Positions 6,563 to 13,675 of a stretch of 13,788 nt of DNA are shown one piece after another. Where the stretch lies: NCBI GenBank assembly GCA_050299335.1, contig JBNKVT010000020.1, positions 1 through 13,788 on the forward strand, read 5' to 3'. Below the pieces are notes generated by a model. That model searched no databases, had not been told where the DNA came from, and saw only the letters and a list, made by a program, of their open reading frames with translations. The translations under genes were made by a program, and so were the position numbers. This DNA comes from JBNKVT01 sp050299335 (GTDB lineage Bacteria > Pseudomonadota > Alphaproteobacteria > Rhodobacterales > Rhodobacteraceae). The first letter of the stretch is position 1. Each line of letters starts with the position of its first letter.

Positions 6563-7980
6563 CCGATCCCCAGATCGCCCTGATGATGCTGGGGCTGTTC
6601 ATCATGCTGGTGTTCCTCGGCTTCCCCATCGCCTTCACCCTGATGGCCATGGGTATCGGCTTTGGCTATTACGCCTATTACGACGAGGGCCGGATGTGGC
6701 GGTCCTACAACCGGCTCGATCCCGAAACGGCGGGCTGGTGGGAGAGCACCTCGCTCTGGTGGGAGGGGCTCCTGAACAACTCGATATTCGACCTCTTTGT
6801 GAACCAGACCTTCTCGGTCATGTCGAACGAGGTGCTCACGGCGGTGCCGCTGTTCCTGTTCATGGGCTATATCGTCGAGCGGGCCAACATCGTCGACCGG
6901 CTGTTCTCCACCCTGAACATCGCCTCCAAGCGCATCCCCGGATCGATGGGGGTCGCGGCGCTCATCACCTGCGCGCTTTTCGCCACCGCCACCGGCATCG
7001 TCGGGGCCGTGGTCACGTTGATGGGGCTGTTGGCCCTGCCCGCGATGCTGAAGGCCCGCTACGACCAGAGCTTCGCTAGCGGAATCATCTGCGCCGGCGG
7101 CACCCTTGGCATTCTGATCCCGCCATCGATCATGCTGATCGTTTATGCGGCGGCTTCGAACGTCTCCATCGTCCGCCTCTACGCGGCCGCGCTTCTGCCC
7201 GGCTTCACCCTTGTCGGCCTCTACCTTGTCTATGTCGTCGGCCGCTCGATCCTGCAACCCAGCGTCGCCCCACGTCCGACCGATGAAGAGGTCCCGGACG
7301 TCTCTTACGGCAAGCTCTTCGTCATGATCATGACGTCCTTCTTCCCGCTGGCCTTCCTGATCCTGTCGGTCCTCGGCTCGATCCTCTTCGGCCTCGCCAC
7401 ACCGTCCGAGGCCGCCTCCATCGGCGCACTGGGGGGCATGCTGCTGGCCGTCGCCTACCGTGCCATGACCTGGAACCGGCTGCGCGAGAGCGTCTACCTC
7501 ACGGTGCGGACAACGGCCATGGTCTGCTGGCTCTTCGTCGGCTCCTACACGTTCTCGTCGGTCTTTTCGTACCTTGGCGGAGAACACCTGATTTCGGAAT
7601 TCGTCACCGGCCTCGACATGTCGCCGATCATGTTCCTGCTTCTGGCCCAGATCATCATCTTCCTTCTGGGTTGGCCACTGGAATGGTCCGAGATCATCAT
7701 CATCTTCGTGCCGATCTTCCTGCCGCTGCTGCCGCATTTCGGCATCGATCCGCTGTTCTTCGGCATCCTGGTGGCGCTGAACCTGCAGACCAGCTTCCTG
7801 ACCCCGCCCATGGCGATGTCGGCCTATTACCTCAAGGGCATCGCACCGCCGCAGGTGCAGCTGATGCAGATCTTCGCCGGCTGCATGCCGTTCCTCTTCT
7901 GCGTCTTCATCTCGATGATCCTGATGTACACCTTCCCGCAGATCGTCTTCTACCTGCCGGAGCTTTTCTATGGCAACTGA
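6559..7980 (+). CDS. dctM: TRAP transporter large membrane subunit (DctM)
   Basis: This is the 473-residue transport channel of the TRAP system, which couples uptake to the sodium or proton gradient. About a dozen hydrophobic helices run through the protein. The family motif GTLGILIPPSIMLIVYA (181-197) and the repeat-related FGLATPSEAASIGALGG are present. An insertion of about 40 residues rich in Trp and charge (39-80) lies between the first two helices, which fits the FcbT3-like subgroup rather than the short classic DctM. AGAGGGA precedes the start, and the ATG overlaps the dctQ stop by four bases. Its 3' end overlaps the amidase by 11 bases, so the amidase belongs to the same transcript. 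Confidence 0.94.
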   Translation: MTDPQIALMMLGLFIMLVFLGFPIAFTLMAMGIGFGYYAYYDEGRMWRSYNRLDPETAGWWESTSLWWEGLLNNSIFDLFVNQTFSVMSNEVLTAVPLFLFMGYIVERANIVDRLFSTLNIASKRIPGSMGVAALITCALFATATGIVGAVVTLMGLLALPAMLKARYDQSFASGIICAGGTLGILIPPSIMLIVYAAASNVSIVRLYAAALLPGFTLVGLYLVYVVGRSILQPSVAPRPTDEEVPDVSYGKLFVMIMTSFFPLAFLILSVLGSILFGLATPSEAASIGALGGMLLAVAYRAMTWNRLRESVYLTVRTTAMVCWLFVGSYTFSSVFSYLGGEHLISEFVTGLDMSPIMFLLLAQIIIFLLGWPLEWSEIIIIFVPIFLPLLPHFGIDPLFFGILVALNLQTSFLTPPMAMSAYYLKGIAPPQVQLMQIFAGCMPFLFCVFISMILMYTFPQIVFYLPELFYGN

Positions 7981-9340
7981 GCCGAGACCGGTCCCCACCC
8001 AGACCCCCGACCCGATCCTCGGGCTCGGGGCGCTGGAGCTTCGGGACCGGATCGCCAAAGGCGCGTTGACCGCCGAGGCCCTGACCCGCGCCTGCCTCGC
8101 CCAGATCGCCGCGCGCGAGCCGGAGGTGCAGGCCTGGGCCTGGCTCGATGCCGAATATGCGCTGGAACAGGCCGCCGAGCGCGACCGCTACCGCCGCACC
8201 GGGCGACCCCTTGGCCCGCTCCACGGGCTTCCGGTGGGGATCAAGGACATCATCGACACCGCCAAGGTGCCGACCGAGAACGGCTTTGAGCCGCACAAGG
8301 GCCGAACCCCGCGCGACGACGCCTGGATCGTCGCCGCCCTGAAACGCGCCGGGGCGATCATCATGGGCAAGACCGTCACCACGCGGCTGGCCTTTTTGAC
8401 GCCGGGCAAGACCCGCAACCCGGTCAACCCAGCCCATACGCCGGGCGGTTCATCCTCCGGGTCCGCCGCCGCTGTTGCCGCCGCCATGGTGCCGCTCGCC
8501 GTCGGCACCCAGACCGGCGGCTCGCTGATCCGCCCTGCCGCCTATTGCGGGGTCACCGGGCTGAAACCCACCTTTGGCAGCATCCCCCGCACCGGCATCA
8601 CCATGCAGAGCCACAGTCTCGACACTGTCGGCGTTTTCGCCAAGGGGCCGGAGGATGTGGCACTGATCGCCGACGCGCTGTTCGGCCACGACCCGAAGGA
8701 TCCGGCCACCAGTCTCGCCCCCTTCCCGCGCCTCACCGACACCGCCCTCAGCGACGTACCGGTCACCCCAACCTTCGCCGCCATCCAGCCGCCAGGCTGG
8801 GAGGAGTGCGACGACCAGACCCGCGCCGCCTTCACCGAGCTCTGCACCGCCCTCGGCGAGCAATGCTTCGAGACCCCGCTCTCGAACGCCTTCGACGAGG
8901 CCGCCGACCAGCGCGAGCTGATCAATTTCGTCGAGATGGCCAAATACTACTACCCGTTCGAGAAACATGGCCCCGACCATCTCGGCCCCCATGTCACCGA
9001 CGCCATGACCAAGGGCAAAGCCACCCCGGCCCGCGACTACCTCGCCGCCCTCGACTGGCCCAAGGTCCTGAACGCCGCCCTCGACGAGATTTTCGAGCGC
9101 TGCGACGTCATACTCTGCCCCGCCACCCCGACCCCGGCTCCCGAAGGCCTGGAATCCACCGGGTCAGCCATCTTCAACGGCCTCTGGACCTTCTGCGGCA
9201 CGCCCGCCGTCACCGTCCCGCTGCTGGAGGCCGAAAACGGCCTGCCCATCGGCGTCCAGCTGATCGGCCCGCGCGGTCAGGACGGCCGCCTCCTGCGCAC
9301 CGCCCGCTGGCTGGTCAACCACCTCGCGTCAATGGAGTAA
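7970..9340 (+). CDS. Amidase-signature-family hydrolase
   Basis: This is a 456-residue enzyme of the amidase signature family, which hydrolyses carboxamides with a Lys-cisSer-Ser triad. All three residues are visible: K92 in GLPVGIKDIID, S161 in TPGGSSSGS and nucleophile S185 in GTQTGGSLIRPA. Their spacings (69 and 24) equal those I recall for malonamidase E2. There is no signal peptide, so it should act in the cytoplasm on an imported compound. It resembles GatA in sequence class, but no gatB or gatC is adjacent, and the transporter operon argues for a catabolic role. The start ATG is inside dctM, 11 bases before its stop, with GGAG upstream. The substrate is unknown. Confidence 0.92.
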   Translation: MATEPRPVPTQTPDPILGLGALELRDRIAKGALTAEALTRACLAQIAAREPEVQAWAWLDAEYALEQAAERDRYRRTGRPLGPLHGLPVGIKDIIDTAKVPTENGFEPHKGRTPRDDAWIVAALKRAGAIIMGKTVTTRLAFLTPGKTRNPVNPAHTPGGSSSGSAAAVAAAMVPLAVGTQTGGSLIRPAAYCGVTGLKPTFGSIPRTGITMQSHSLDTVGVFAKGPEDVALIADALFGHDPKDPATSLAPFPRLTDTALSDVPVTPTFAAIQPPGWEECDDQTRAAFTELCTALGEQCFETPLSNAFDEAADQRELINFVEMAKYYYPFEKHGPDHLGPHVTDAMTKGKATPARDYLAALDWPKVLNAALDEIFERCDVILCPATPTPAPEGLESTGSAIFNGLWTFCGTPAVTVPLLEAENGLPIGVQLIGPRGQDGRLLRTARWLVNHLASME

Positions 9341-9343
9341 CCC

Positions 9344-9499
9344 ATGGACAAAGCCCTCGCCCTTCTCGCCTTCGTCTTCTTCGCCGCCTTCCTGGCGATC
9401 CTCGTCATCTGGGTTCCGCGCTGGGACCTGGGCATCGTCTGTGCCTTCACCCTGACGATGGCCGGGATCGACTTCTATGCGAGCAATTTTCGAAAATAA
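9344..9499 (+). CDS. Small two-helix membrane protein at the end of the TRAP-amidase operon
   Basis: This is a 51-residue ORF starting at the ATG three bases after the amidase stop, so it is very likely translationally coupled. The sequence begins MDKALALLAFVFFAAFLAIL and forms one strongly hydrophobic helix (about 4-23). A short VPRWD turn (24-28) and a second helix (about 29-46) follow, ending ASNFRK. Codon use is like the neighbours, with mostly G or C in third positions. I do not recognise a named family. A small inner-membrane accessory or stabilising subunit for the TRAP transporter is a reasonable inference from position and topology, but unproven. The frame is short, so conservation would be the best support. 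Confidence 0.75.
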   Translation: MDKALALLAFVFFAAFLAILVIWVPRWDLGIVCAFTLTMAGIDFYASNFRK

Positions 9500-9592
9500 G
9501 CGAAAAATTCGAGGGTTAATTTACCCAATCTTTACCAGGTTGCGGTTCTCTGGCTTCGTTGAGTTTTTGTAACGAGTTCGGAGAAATCCGCT
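9500..9592 (+). promoter_or_regulatory. Spacer with repeated TTTACC and a hairpin over the ribosome-binding site
   Basis: TTTACC occurs at 9520-9525 and again at 9531-9536, 11 bases apart (one helical turn), inside an AT-rich stretch starting with GGTTAA. The sequence partly resembles a CtrA-type site but does not match TTAA-N7-TTAA. CGGA (9579-9582), loop GAAA and TCCG (9587-9590) form a tetraloop hairpin that covers the GGAG (9580-9583) of the next gene. No convincing terminator for the upstream operon is visible, so read-through is possible. Confidence 0.3.
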
Positions 9593-9904
9593 ATGTCTAC
9601 CCTTACCGATCCGGTGTCCCACCGGTCCGCGCTTCACAGCCGCATCTTCTCTCTCTGCCTCTTCTGTGCCGGTGTCGCCACTGCGATGGTCGCGATGATC
9701 ATCGGTACGTATGAATTGCTGAATTACGTCGTTGAACTGGTCAATCTCGGCTATCTCGCCCAGGCCGCCGTGCTGATGGGGATCGCGCTTTTCGGCGCCA
9801 TCCTCTTTGGGGCCATCGCCAATGAACGGGCCGGAGACGTGGTCGATGGATGCGAAAGCTTCACCGCGCGCGCCTTCACGCTGATGCGGTCGATCCGGTC
9901 ATGA
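9593..9904 (+). CDS. Hypothetical two-helix membrane protein
   Basis: The product has 103 residues: a polar N-terminus, a hydrophobic helix at about 19-39, a short link with several acidic residues, a second helix at about 55-76 and a basic C-terminus (TLMRSIRS). I do not recognise the family, and no enzymatic motif is seen. The ATG at 9593 has GGAG nine bases upstream. The spacer before it (93 bases) may hold its own promoter. Its stop overlaps the next ATG in the ATGA pattern (9901-9904), suggesting the two are made together. Coding character (GC-rich third positions) supports a real gene. Confidence 0.7.
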   Translation: MSTLTDPVSHRSALHSRIFSLCLFCAGVATAMVAMIIGTYELLNYVVELVNLGYLAQAAVLMGIALFGAILFGAIANERAGDVVDGCESFTARAFTLMRSIRS

Positions 9905-10095
9905 AACTCCGCGTCGGCTGGGCCTTCGGTCCCAAGGACGAGACCGACATGTGGGAAGACACCCCGACGCTCCGGCGGCTGATGGCCCGCGGGATCGTCT
10001 CAGAAATCAGGCACCGCCCCAAGGGCGGAGACCACACGAGCAGCGAGAGCTGCGGCATCCTCTCCAGCGACGAACGGGTCGCCTTGCCGCAGTAA
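9901..10095 (+). CDS. Hypothetical 64-residue protein, overlaps kdgK tail-to-tail
   Basis: This frame starts at the ATG that overlaps the previous stop and encodes 64 residues beginning MKLRVGWAFGPKDETDMWED. It has no hydrophobic helix and no recognised motif, and is charged and soluble. The first 99 bases do not overlap any other gene and show GC-rich third positions, which favours real coding. The last 96 bases overlap the 3' end of kdgK on the other strand. A strong intrinsic terminator for this strand follows 35 bases after the stop, consistent with an operon ending here. An alternative reading is a non-coding 3' tail with a chance open frame. Confidence 0.5.
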   Translation: MKLRVGWAFGPKDETDMWEDTPTLRRLMARGIVSEIRHRPKGGDHTSSESCGILSSDERVALPQ

Positions 10096-10887
10096 GCTCG
10101 CCAAGAACCCTCCAGCGAAAGCATCCCCTGCCCCGGTCGAATCGACCGGGGTACTTTTTTTCGGGGCGATGGGGCGGCGTTCTTCGCGCGTGGCAACGAT
10201 CGCGCCCCGCTCGCCCAGTTTCAGCGCCACGATCCTTGCGCCGAGATCGAGATAAAAATCTATGATGGCGTTCTCGTCCTCGAGCCCGGTCAGCGCCTCG
10301 GCATCATCCTCGCTGGGCAATGCGATATCGCATTCCGCCATAGAGCCATGCACCGCTGCGCGGGCCGTTTCGATCCCGCCCCAGAGCTTCAGCCGGAGAT
10401 TGGTGTCATAGGAAACCATGCCACCCGCCGCCCGGACCCGGGCCATCGCCGCCTTGACGCTGTATGACGCCGTGTCGCTGATGGCCTCTGAGATGGCCGA
10501 GACATGCAGAATGCGGGTGCTGTCCAGGAGGTCCTCTGGCAGATCGCCCGGCGTGATCCTTGAGGCGGCGGAACCATCCCGGTAATATGTGAAAAACCTT
10601 TGACTTTCATGAGGTTCGACAAAATAAATGCCGGTCGGTGCCGTTTCGCTGCGCCGGATCCATCCGGTCTCGACCCCTTCACGCCCCAGCACTGCGACCA
10701 GTTCGTCCCCGAACCGATCCGCGCCAAGAGCCGTCAGATAGGCCACCTTCGCCCCCGACCGCGCCGCCATGATCGCCGTGTTCGCGGTATCACCGCCAAA
10801 CCCTTGCTTCCAGAGCCCGCCGTCCTGGCGGACAAACTCCAGCATCGGCTCGCCCAGACAGGTGATGTCGACGGTCTTCTCCGTCAT
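10000..10887 (-). CDS. kdgK: 2-keto-3-deoxygluconate kinase, PfkB family
   Basis: This cytoplasmic sugar kinase uses ATP to convert 2-keto-3-deoxygluconate to its 6-phosphate. The 295-residue product has the PfkB N-terminal region with GFGGDTANTAIMAARSG (29-45), a sequence typical of KDG kinases. The C-terminal signature DSTGAGDAFAGGF (249-261) contains the catalytic base D255. The start ATG at 10887-10885 overlaps the uxuB stop in ATGA. A longer frame upstream is the antisense of uxuB in glycine-rich nonsense and is rejected. Context with uxuA and uxuB fixes the substrate better than sequence alone; fructokinase-like activity is the main alternative. Its signature codons also hold a terminator for the opposite strand. 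Confidence 0.9.
   Translation of the reverse strand: MTEKTVDITCLGEPMLEFVRQDGGLWKQGFGGDTANTAIMAARSGAKVAYLTALGADRFGDELVAVLGREGVETGWIRRSETAPTGIYFVEPHESQRFFTYYRDGSAASRITPGDLPEDLLDSTRILHVSAISEAISDTASYSVKAAMARVRAAGGMVSYDTNLRLKLWGGIETARAAVHGSMAECDIALPSEDDAEALTGLEDENAIIDFYLDLGARIVALKLGERGAIVATREERRPIAPKKSTPVDSTGAGDAFAGGFLASLLRQGDPFVAGEDAAALAARVVSALGAVPDF
10131..10161 (+). terminator. Intrinsic terminator for the plus-strand genes, inside kdgK
   Basis: CCCCGGTCGA (10131-10140), a single A, and TCGACCGGGG (10142-10151) form a perfect 10-bp GC-rich palindrome. TAC and seven T residues (10155-10161) follow, a textbook intrinsic terminator for plus-strand transcription. In RNA the loop would be four or more bases, so the usable stem is about 8 bp. 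It lies 35 bases after the plus-strand stop at 10095. On the minus strand the same bases encode KKSTPVDSTGAG of KdgK; the order there (A-run before hairpin) would not terminate. Confidence 0.8.
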
Positions 10888-12293
10888 GCCAACGCCTTCG
10901 CCGCCGCCACAGGCCCGTCGCCCTCGATCCGCGCCAGTGCCTCTCGCACCGCCGCCACCCAGTCGGCATTCCCGGCCAGCGCATCCGGCCACAGCCCCGG
11001 CAACGCAAACAGATCCTCCTTCGCCGCCAGACACTCCGCCTCCCGCGGATCGTCCAGCGTCTCGGACGCCCGCACAAACGCCATCCACGAGGCCACCGCG
11101 AAGGCATAGCTTTGCCACTGCCCGCCCGAAGCGACCAGTTCCGTCGCCGCCTCCAACAGGCGCGGCGGCAGTTTTTCGGTGCCGTCCATGGCGATCTGCA
11201 AGGTCTTGTGGGCAATCGCCGGGTTCTCGAACCGGGCACAGAGCTCGTCGATATAGTCCGGGATCGAAATCCCCGGCACCGGATCGAGCGAGGCCGCCGC
11301 CGTTTCCATATGCCGCCGCACCAGGGCGGCCAGCTCGGGCACCGCCATCACGTCACGCACGAATTCCAGCCCCGCCACCTGCCCCAGATAGGCGACCATC
11401 GAATGCGCCCCGTTCAGGAGCCTGAGCTTCATCTTCTCGTAGGGCTTTACATCCGAAGCAAAGATCGCCCCTCCGGCCTCCCAGTAGGGCCGCCCGGCGC
11501 AGAAATCGTCCTCGATCACCCACTGCGTGAACGGCTCGGTCGAGATGCAGCCGAGATCGAGCGCCCCGAGGTCCTCCGCCACCGCGTCGATGGTCGCCTG
11601 GGTCGTCGCCGGGGTGATCCGGTCGACCATGGTGCAGGGAAAGGGAATTTCCGCCGCGATCCAGTCGGCCAGCCCCTTGTCGCGCAGGGCGGCAAATTCC
11701 GTCACCAGCCGCTTCAGCACATGGCCGTTCTCGGTCAGGTTGTCGCAACACAGCACCGTCAACGGTCCAGCCCCGGCGCGCCGCCGCCTGAGCGCCTCGA
11801 CCAGAACCCCGACCACCCCCGAGGGTCGCCCCGGGTCACCCGCCAGATCGGCCGCCACCGCCGGATGCCCCCGGTCGAGCCCGCCGGTCACCTTGTCCAG
11901 CCCATAGGCCTTTTCGGTCACGGTAATTGTCACGATCTTCGTCTCGGGCGCGGCCAGCGCGTCCAGCACCGCCCCGGGGTTCTCAGGTGCCACCAGCACC
12001 TTCGCCAGCGACCCGATCACCCGCGTCTCGGGATGTTCCTGTTCGATCCGGATCGCATAAAGCCCGTTCTGCGGGTTCAGCTGGTCGGCCACCTTGCCCG
12101 ACCGCAGGCTGACACCGATGGTCCGCCAATCGCCGCCCGAGGCGCTCATCGCCGCATCCGAATAGGTCGCAATATGCGCCCGCTGGAATGCCCCCAGCCC
12201 CAGATGCACGATGCCGCATCCCTGTGCCGCCGGGTCATAGGCGGGGCGCGCCACCCCATCGGGCAGTTGTGTCAGCGAGGTCAGCCTCTCCAT
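10884..12293 (-). CDS. uxuB: D-mannonate oxidoreductase (fructuronate reductase)
   Basis: This NAD-dependent enzyme of the long-chain mannitol dehydrogenase family interconverts D-fructuronate and D-mannonate. The 469-residue product has an N-terminal nucleotide-binding region (GIVHLGLGAFQRAH, 27-40), TVLCCDNLTENG (179-190) and FPCTMVDRITPATT (218-231). The catalytic segment KLRLLNGAHS gives K289, N294 and H297, with the same spacing as the K-N-H triad of mannitol 2-dehydrogenase. GGAG (12301-12304) lies seven bases before the ATG at 12293, which shares one base with the uxuA stop. The downstream end overlaps kdgK. Mannitol or other polyol dehydrogenase activity cannot be excluded by sequence alone, but the flanking uxuA and kdgK favour fructuronate reductase. 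Confidence 0.9.
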   Translation of the reverse strand: MERLTSLTQLPDGVARPAYDPAAQGCGIVHLGLGAFQRAHIATYSDAAMSASGGDWRTIGVSLRSGKVADQLNPQNGLYAIRIEQEHPETRVIGSLAKVLVAPENPGAVLDALAAPETKIVTITVTEKAYGLDKVTGGLDRGHPAVAADLAGDPGRPSGVVGVLVEALRRRRAGAGPLTVLCCDNLTENGHVLKRLVTEFAALRDKGLADWIAAEIPFPCTMVDRITPATTQATIDAVAEDLGALDLGCISTEPFTQWVIEDDFCAGRPYWEAGGAIFASDVKPYEKMKLRLLNGAHSMVAYLGQVAGLEFVRDVMAVPELAALVRRHMETAAASLDPVPGISIPDYIDELCARFENPAIAHKTLQIAMDGTEKLPPRLLEAATELVASGGQWQSYAFAVASWMAFVRASETLDDPREAECLAAKEDLFALPGLWPDALAGNADWVAAVREALARIEGDGPVAAAKALA

Positions 12294-13507
12294 CAGGTCA
12301 CTCCATATGTCTTGTGGGTCAGGGCGCGCATGATCCCGCGCAACTCGGCCAAGCCTTTCAGCCGCCCAATTGCCGGGTAGCCCGGTTGCCCGGCCCTGCC
12401 GATATCGTCAAGAATATTCTGTCCGTGATCGGGCCGCATGGGGATGTTCCAATCGGCCCGCCCCGCGGCGTGGCGGCGGTTCTCCTCACGGGTGATCGCC
12501 GCGATCAGCGCCACCATATCGGTCGCCCCCTCCAGATGCTCGGCCTCATGGAACGAGTTTGGCACCGTATCGCTGTCCCGCGCCACGTTCCTGAGATGGA
12601 TGAAATGCACCCGGTCCCCCAGCCGGGCCATCATCCCCGGTAGGTCATTGTCGGCTCGCACGCCCAGCGAGCCCGAACACAGCGTGATCCCGTTCGCCGG
12701 ACTGTCGACGGCCTGCATGATGGCCGCATAATCCGCCTCCGTCGACAGGATCCGCGGCAGGCCCAGCAGCGGAAAGGGCGGATCGTCGGGATGGCAGCAG
12801 AGGCGCAGGCCGAGGCGTTCGGCATGGGGCACGACTTCGGAGAGGAAATCTATGAGGTGGCCTCGCAGCCTGTCCGGTCCGATCTCGCCATACTGCGCCA
12901 GATGGGCACGCACATCGTCCAGGCTCAGCTTTTCATTCGACCCCGGCAGCCCGAAGGTGACATTGCCGGTCAGTTCGGCCTTGCGGTCGTCGGACATGGC
13001 CGAAAACCGGTCATTCGCGGCTTCGGCCACGTCTTCGGGGAAGCTTTCGGCCCCGCCGGGACGTTGCAGGATATGAATGTCATAAGCGGCGAAATCGATC
13101 AGGTCGAAGCGCATCGCCGTGCCGCCATGGGCGACTTTCCAGGCCAGATCCGTGCGGGTCCAGTCGAGAACCGGCATGAAATTGTAACAGACCACCCCGA
13201 TCCCGGCACTCGCCAGATTGTTCAGCGAAATCTTGTAGTTGGAAATATGTTCGCGGAAATCCCCGCGCTGCTGCTTGATGTCTTCAGAGACCGGGAGGCT
13301 TTCGACCACCTCCCATTTCAGCCCGGTTGCAGACCCGTCTTCATGGGTGTCGATCTCGACCTGCCGCCTGGCGATCTGCGCCCCGCTCCAGACTGCGCCA
13401 TTGGGCACATGGTGAAGGGCCGAGACCACCCCCTCGACCCCGGCCTGCCGCATCGACGCCAGCGACACCGTATCGCCAGGCCCGAACCACCGCCATGTCT
13501 GCCGCAT
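12293..13507 (-). CDS. uxuA: Mannonate dehydratase
   Basis: UxuA dehydrates D-mannonate to 2-keto-3-deoxygluconate and needs a divalent metal. The 404-residue product begins MRQTWRWFGPGDTVSL, as is usual for the family, and has a normal length. Probable metal ligands are H239 (CCHPDDPP), C277 (CSGSLG), H304 (FIHLRNV) and D360 (RPDHGQ); the C-to-H spacing of 27 matches the dehydratase I recall. SFHEAEHLEG (318-327) is another family segment. I prefer the ATG at 13507-13505: GGGGAG (13513-13518) stands five bases before it, whereas the GTG two codons upstream (13513) would overlap that site. It is the first gene of the uxuA-uxuB-kdgK operon. Confidence 0.95.
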   Translation of the reverse strand: MRQTWRWFGPGDTVSLASMRQAGVEGVVSALHHVPNGAVWSGAQIARRQVEIDTHEDGSATGLKWEVVESLPVSEDIKQQRGDFREHISNYKISLNNLASAGIGVVCYNFMPVLDWTRTDLAWKVAHGGTAMRFDLIDFAAYDIHILQRPGGAESFPEDVAEAANDRFSAMSDDRKAELTGNVTFGLPGSNEKLSLDDVRAHLAQYGEIGPDRLRGHLIDFLSEVVPHAERLGLRLCCHPDDPPFPLLGLPRILSTEADYAAIMQAVDSPANGITLCSGSLGVRADNDLPGMMARLGDRVHFIHLRNVARDSDTVPNSFHEAEHLEGATDMVALIAAITREENRRHAAGRADWNIPMRPDHGQNILDDIGRAGQPGYPAIGRLKGLAELRGIMRALTHKTYGVT

Positions 13508-13537
13508 CTTCACTCCCCGAAGCCCGAACCCAAGCGG

Positions 13538-13565
13538 ACCATAGGCATTATTCGCGCCGATGCAA
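13538..13565 (-). promoter_or_regulatory. Candidate promoter of uxuA-uxuB-kdgK
   Basis: On the minus strand TTGCAT (13560-13565) and TATGGT (13538-13543) are 16 bases apart, about 30 bases before the uxuA start. Both hexamers are imperfect sigma-70-like boxes. The spacing and position are suitable. Confidence 0.35.
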
Positions 13566-13584
13566 TTGCCGACACCCGGTCGGC
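13562..13584. promoter_or_regulatory. Candidate operator at the uxuA promoter
   Basis: An 8-base palindrome GCAATTGC (13562-13569) overlaps the proposed -35 box. It abuts an inverted repeat GCCGAC-N5-GTCGGC (13568-13573 and 13579-13584). A uronate-responsive GntR- or LacI-type repressor would be expected for this pathway, but the sequence does not match a site I can name. Confidence 0.25.
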
Positions 13585-13675
13585 GGCGACAATGCCCGAC
13601 CCGCCTGCAAACCGCCTTGGATCATTTGGCAAAAGCTTCATCTGTTTCCAGGCGCGCCTCCCGGGACCAAGCCTT

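Noticed and set aside
6472..8058. Long minus-strand open frame of 528 codons opposite dctM
   Set aside because: The product is a low-complexity mix of charged residues and is exactly antisense to a clear DctM; no start signal or motif.
8545..9519. Plus-strand open frame of 324 codons in another frame of the amidase
   Set aside because: Arg/Pro/His-rich frame-shifted product; the amidase frame has the complete catalytic triad.
9515..9536. Possible CtrA-binding site
   Set aside because: Only the first TTAA half is present; the second half at the right spacing is AATC, so the match is not good enough to call.
10888..11118. N-terminal extension of the KDG kinase
   Set aside because: It is Gly/Ala/Arg-rich out-of-frame sequence of uxuB; the ATG at 10887 overlaps the uxuB stop and gives the normal kinase N-terminus.
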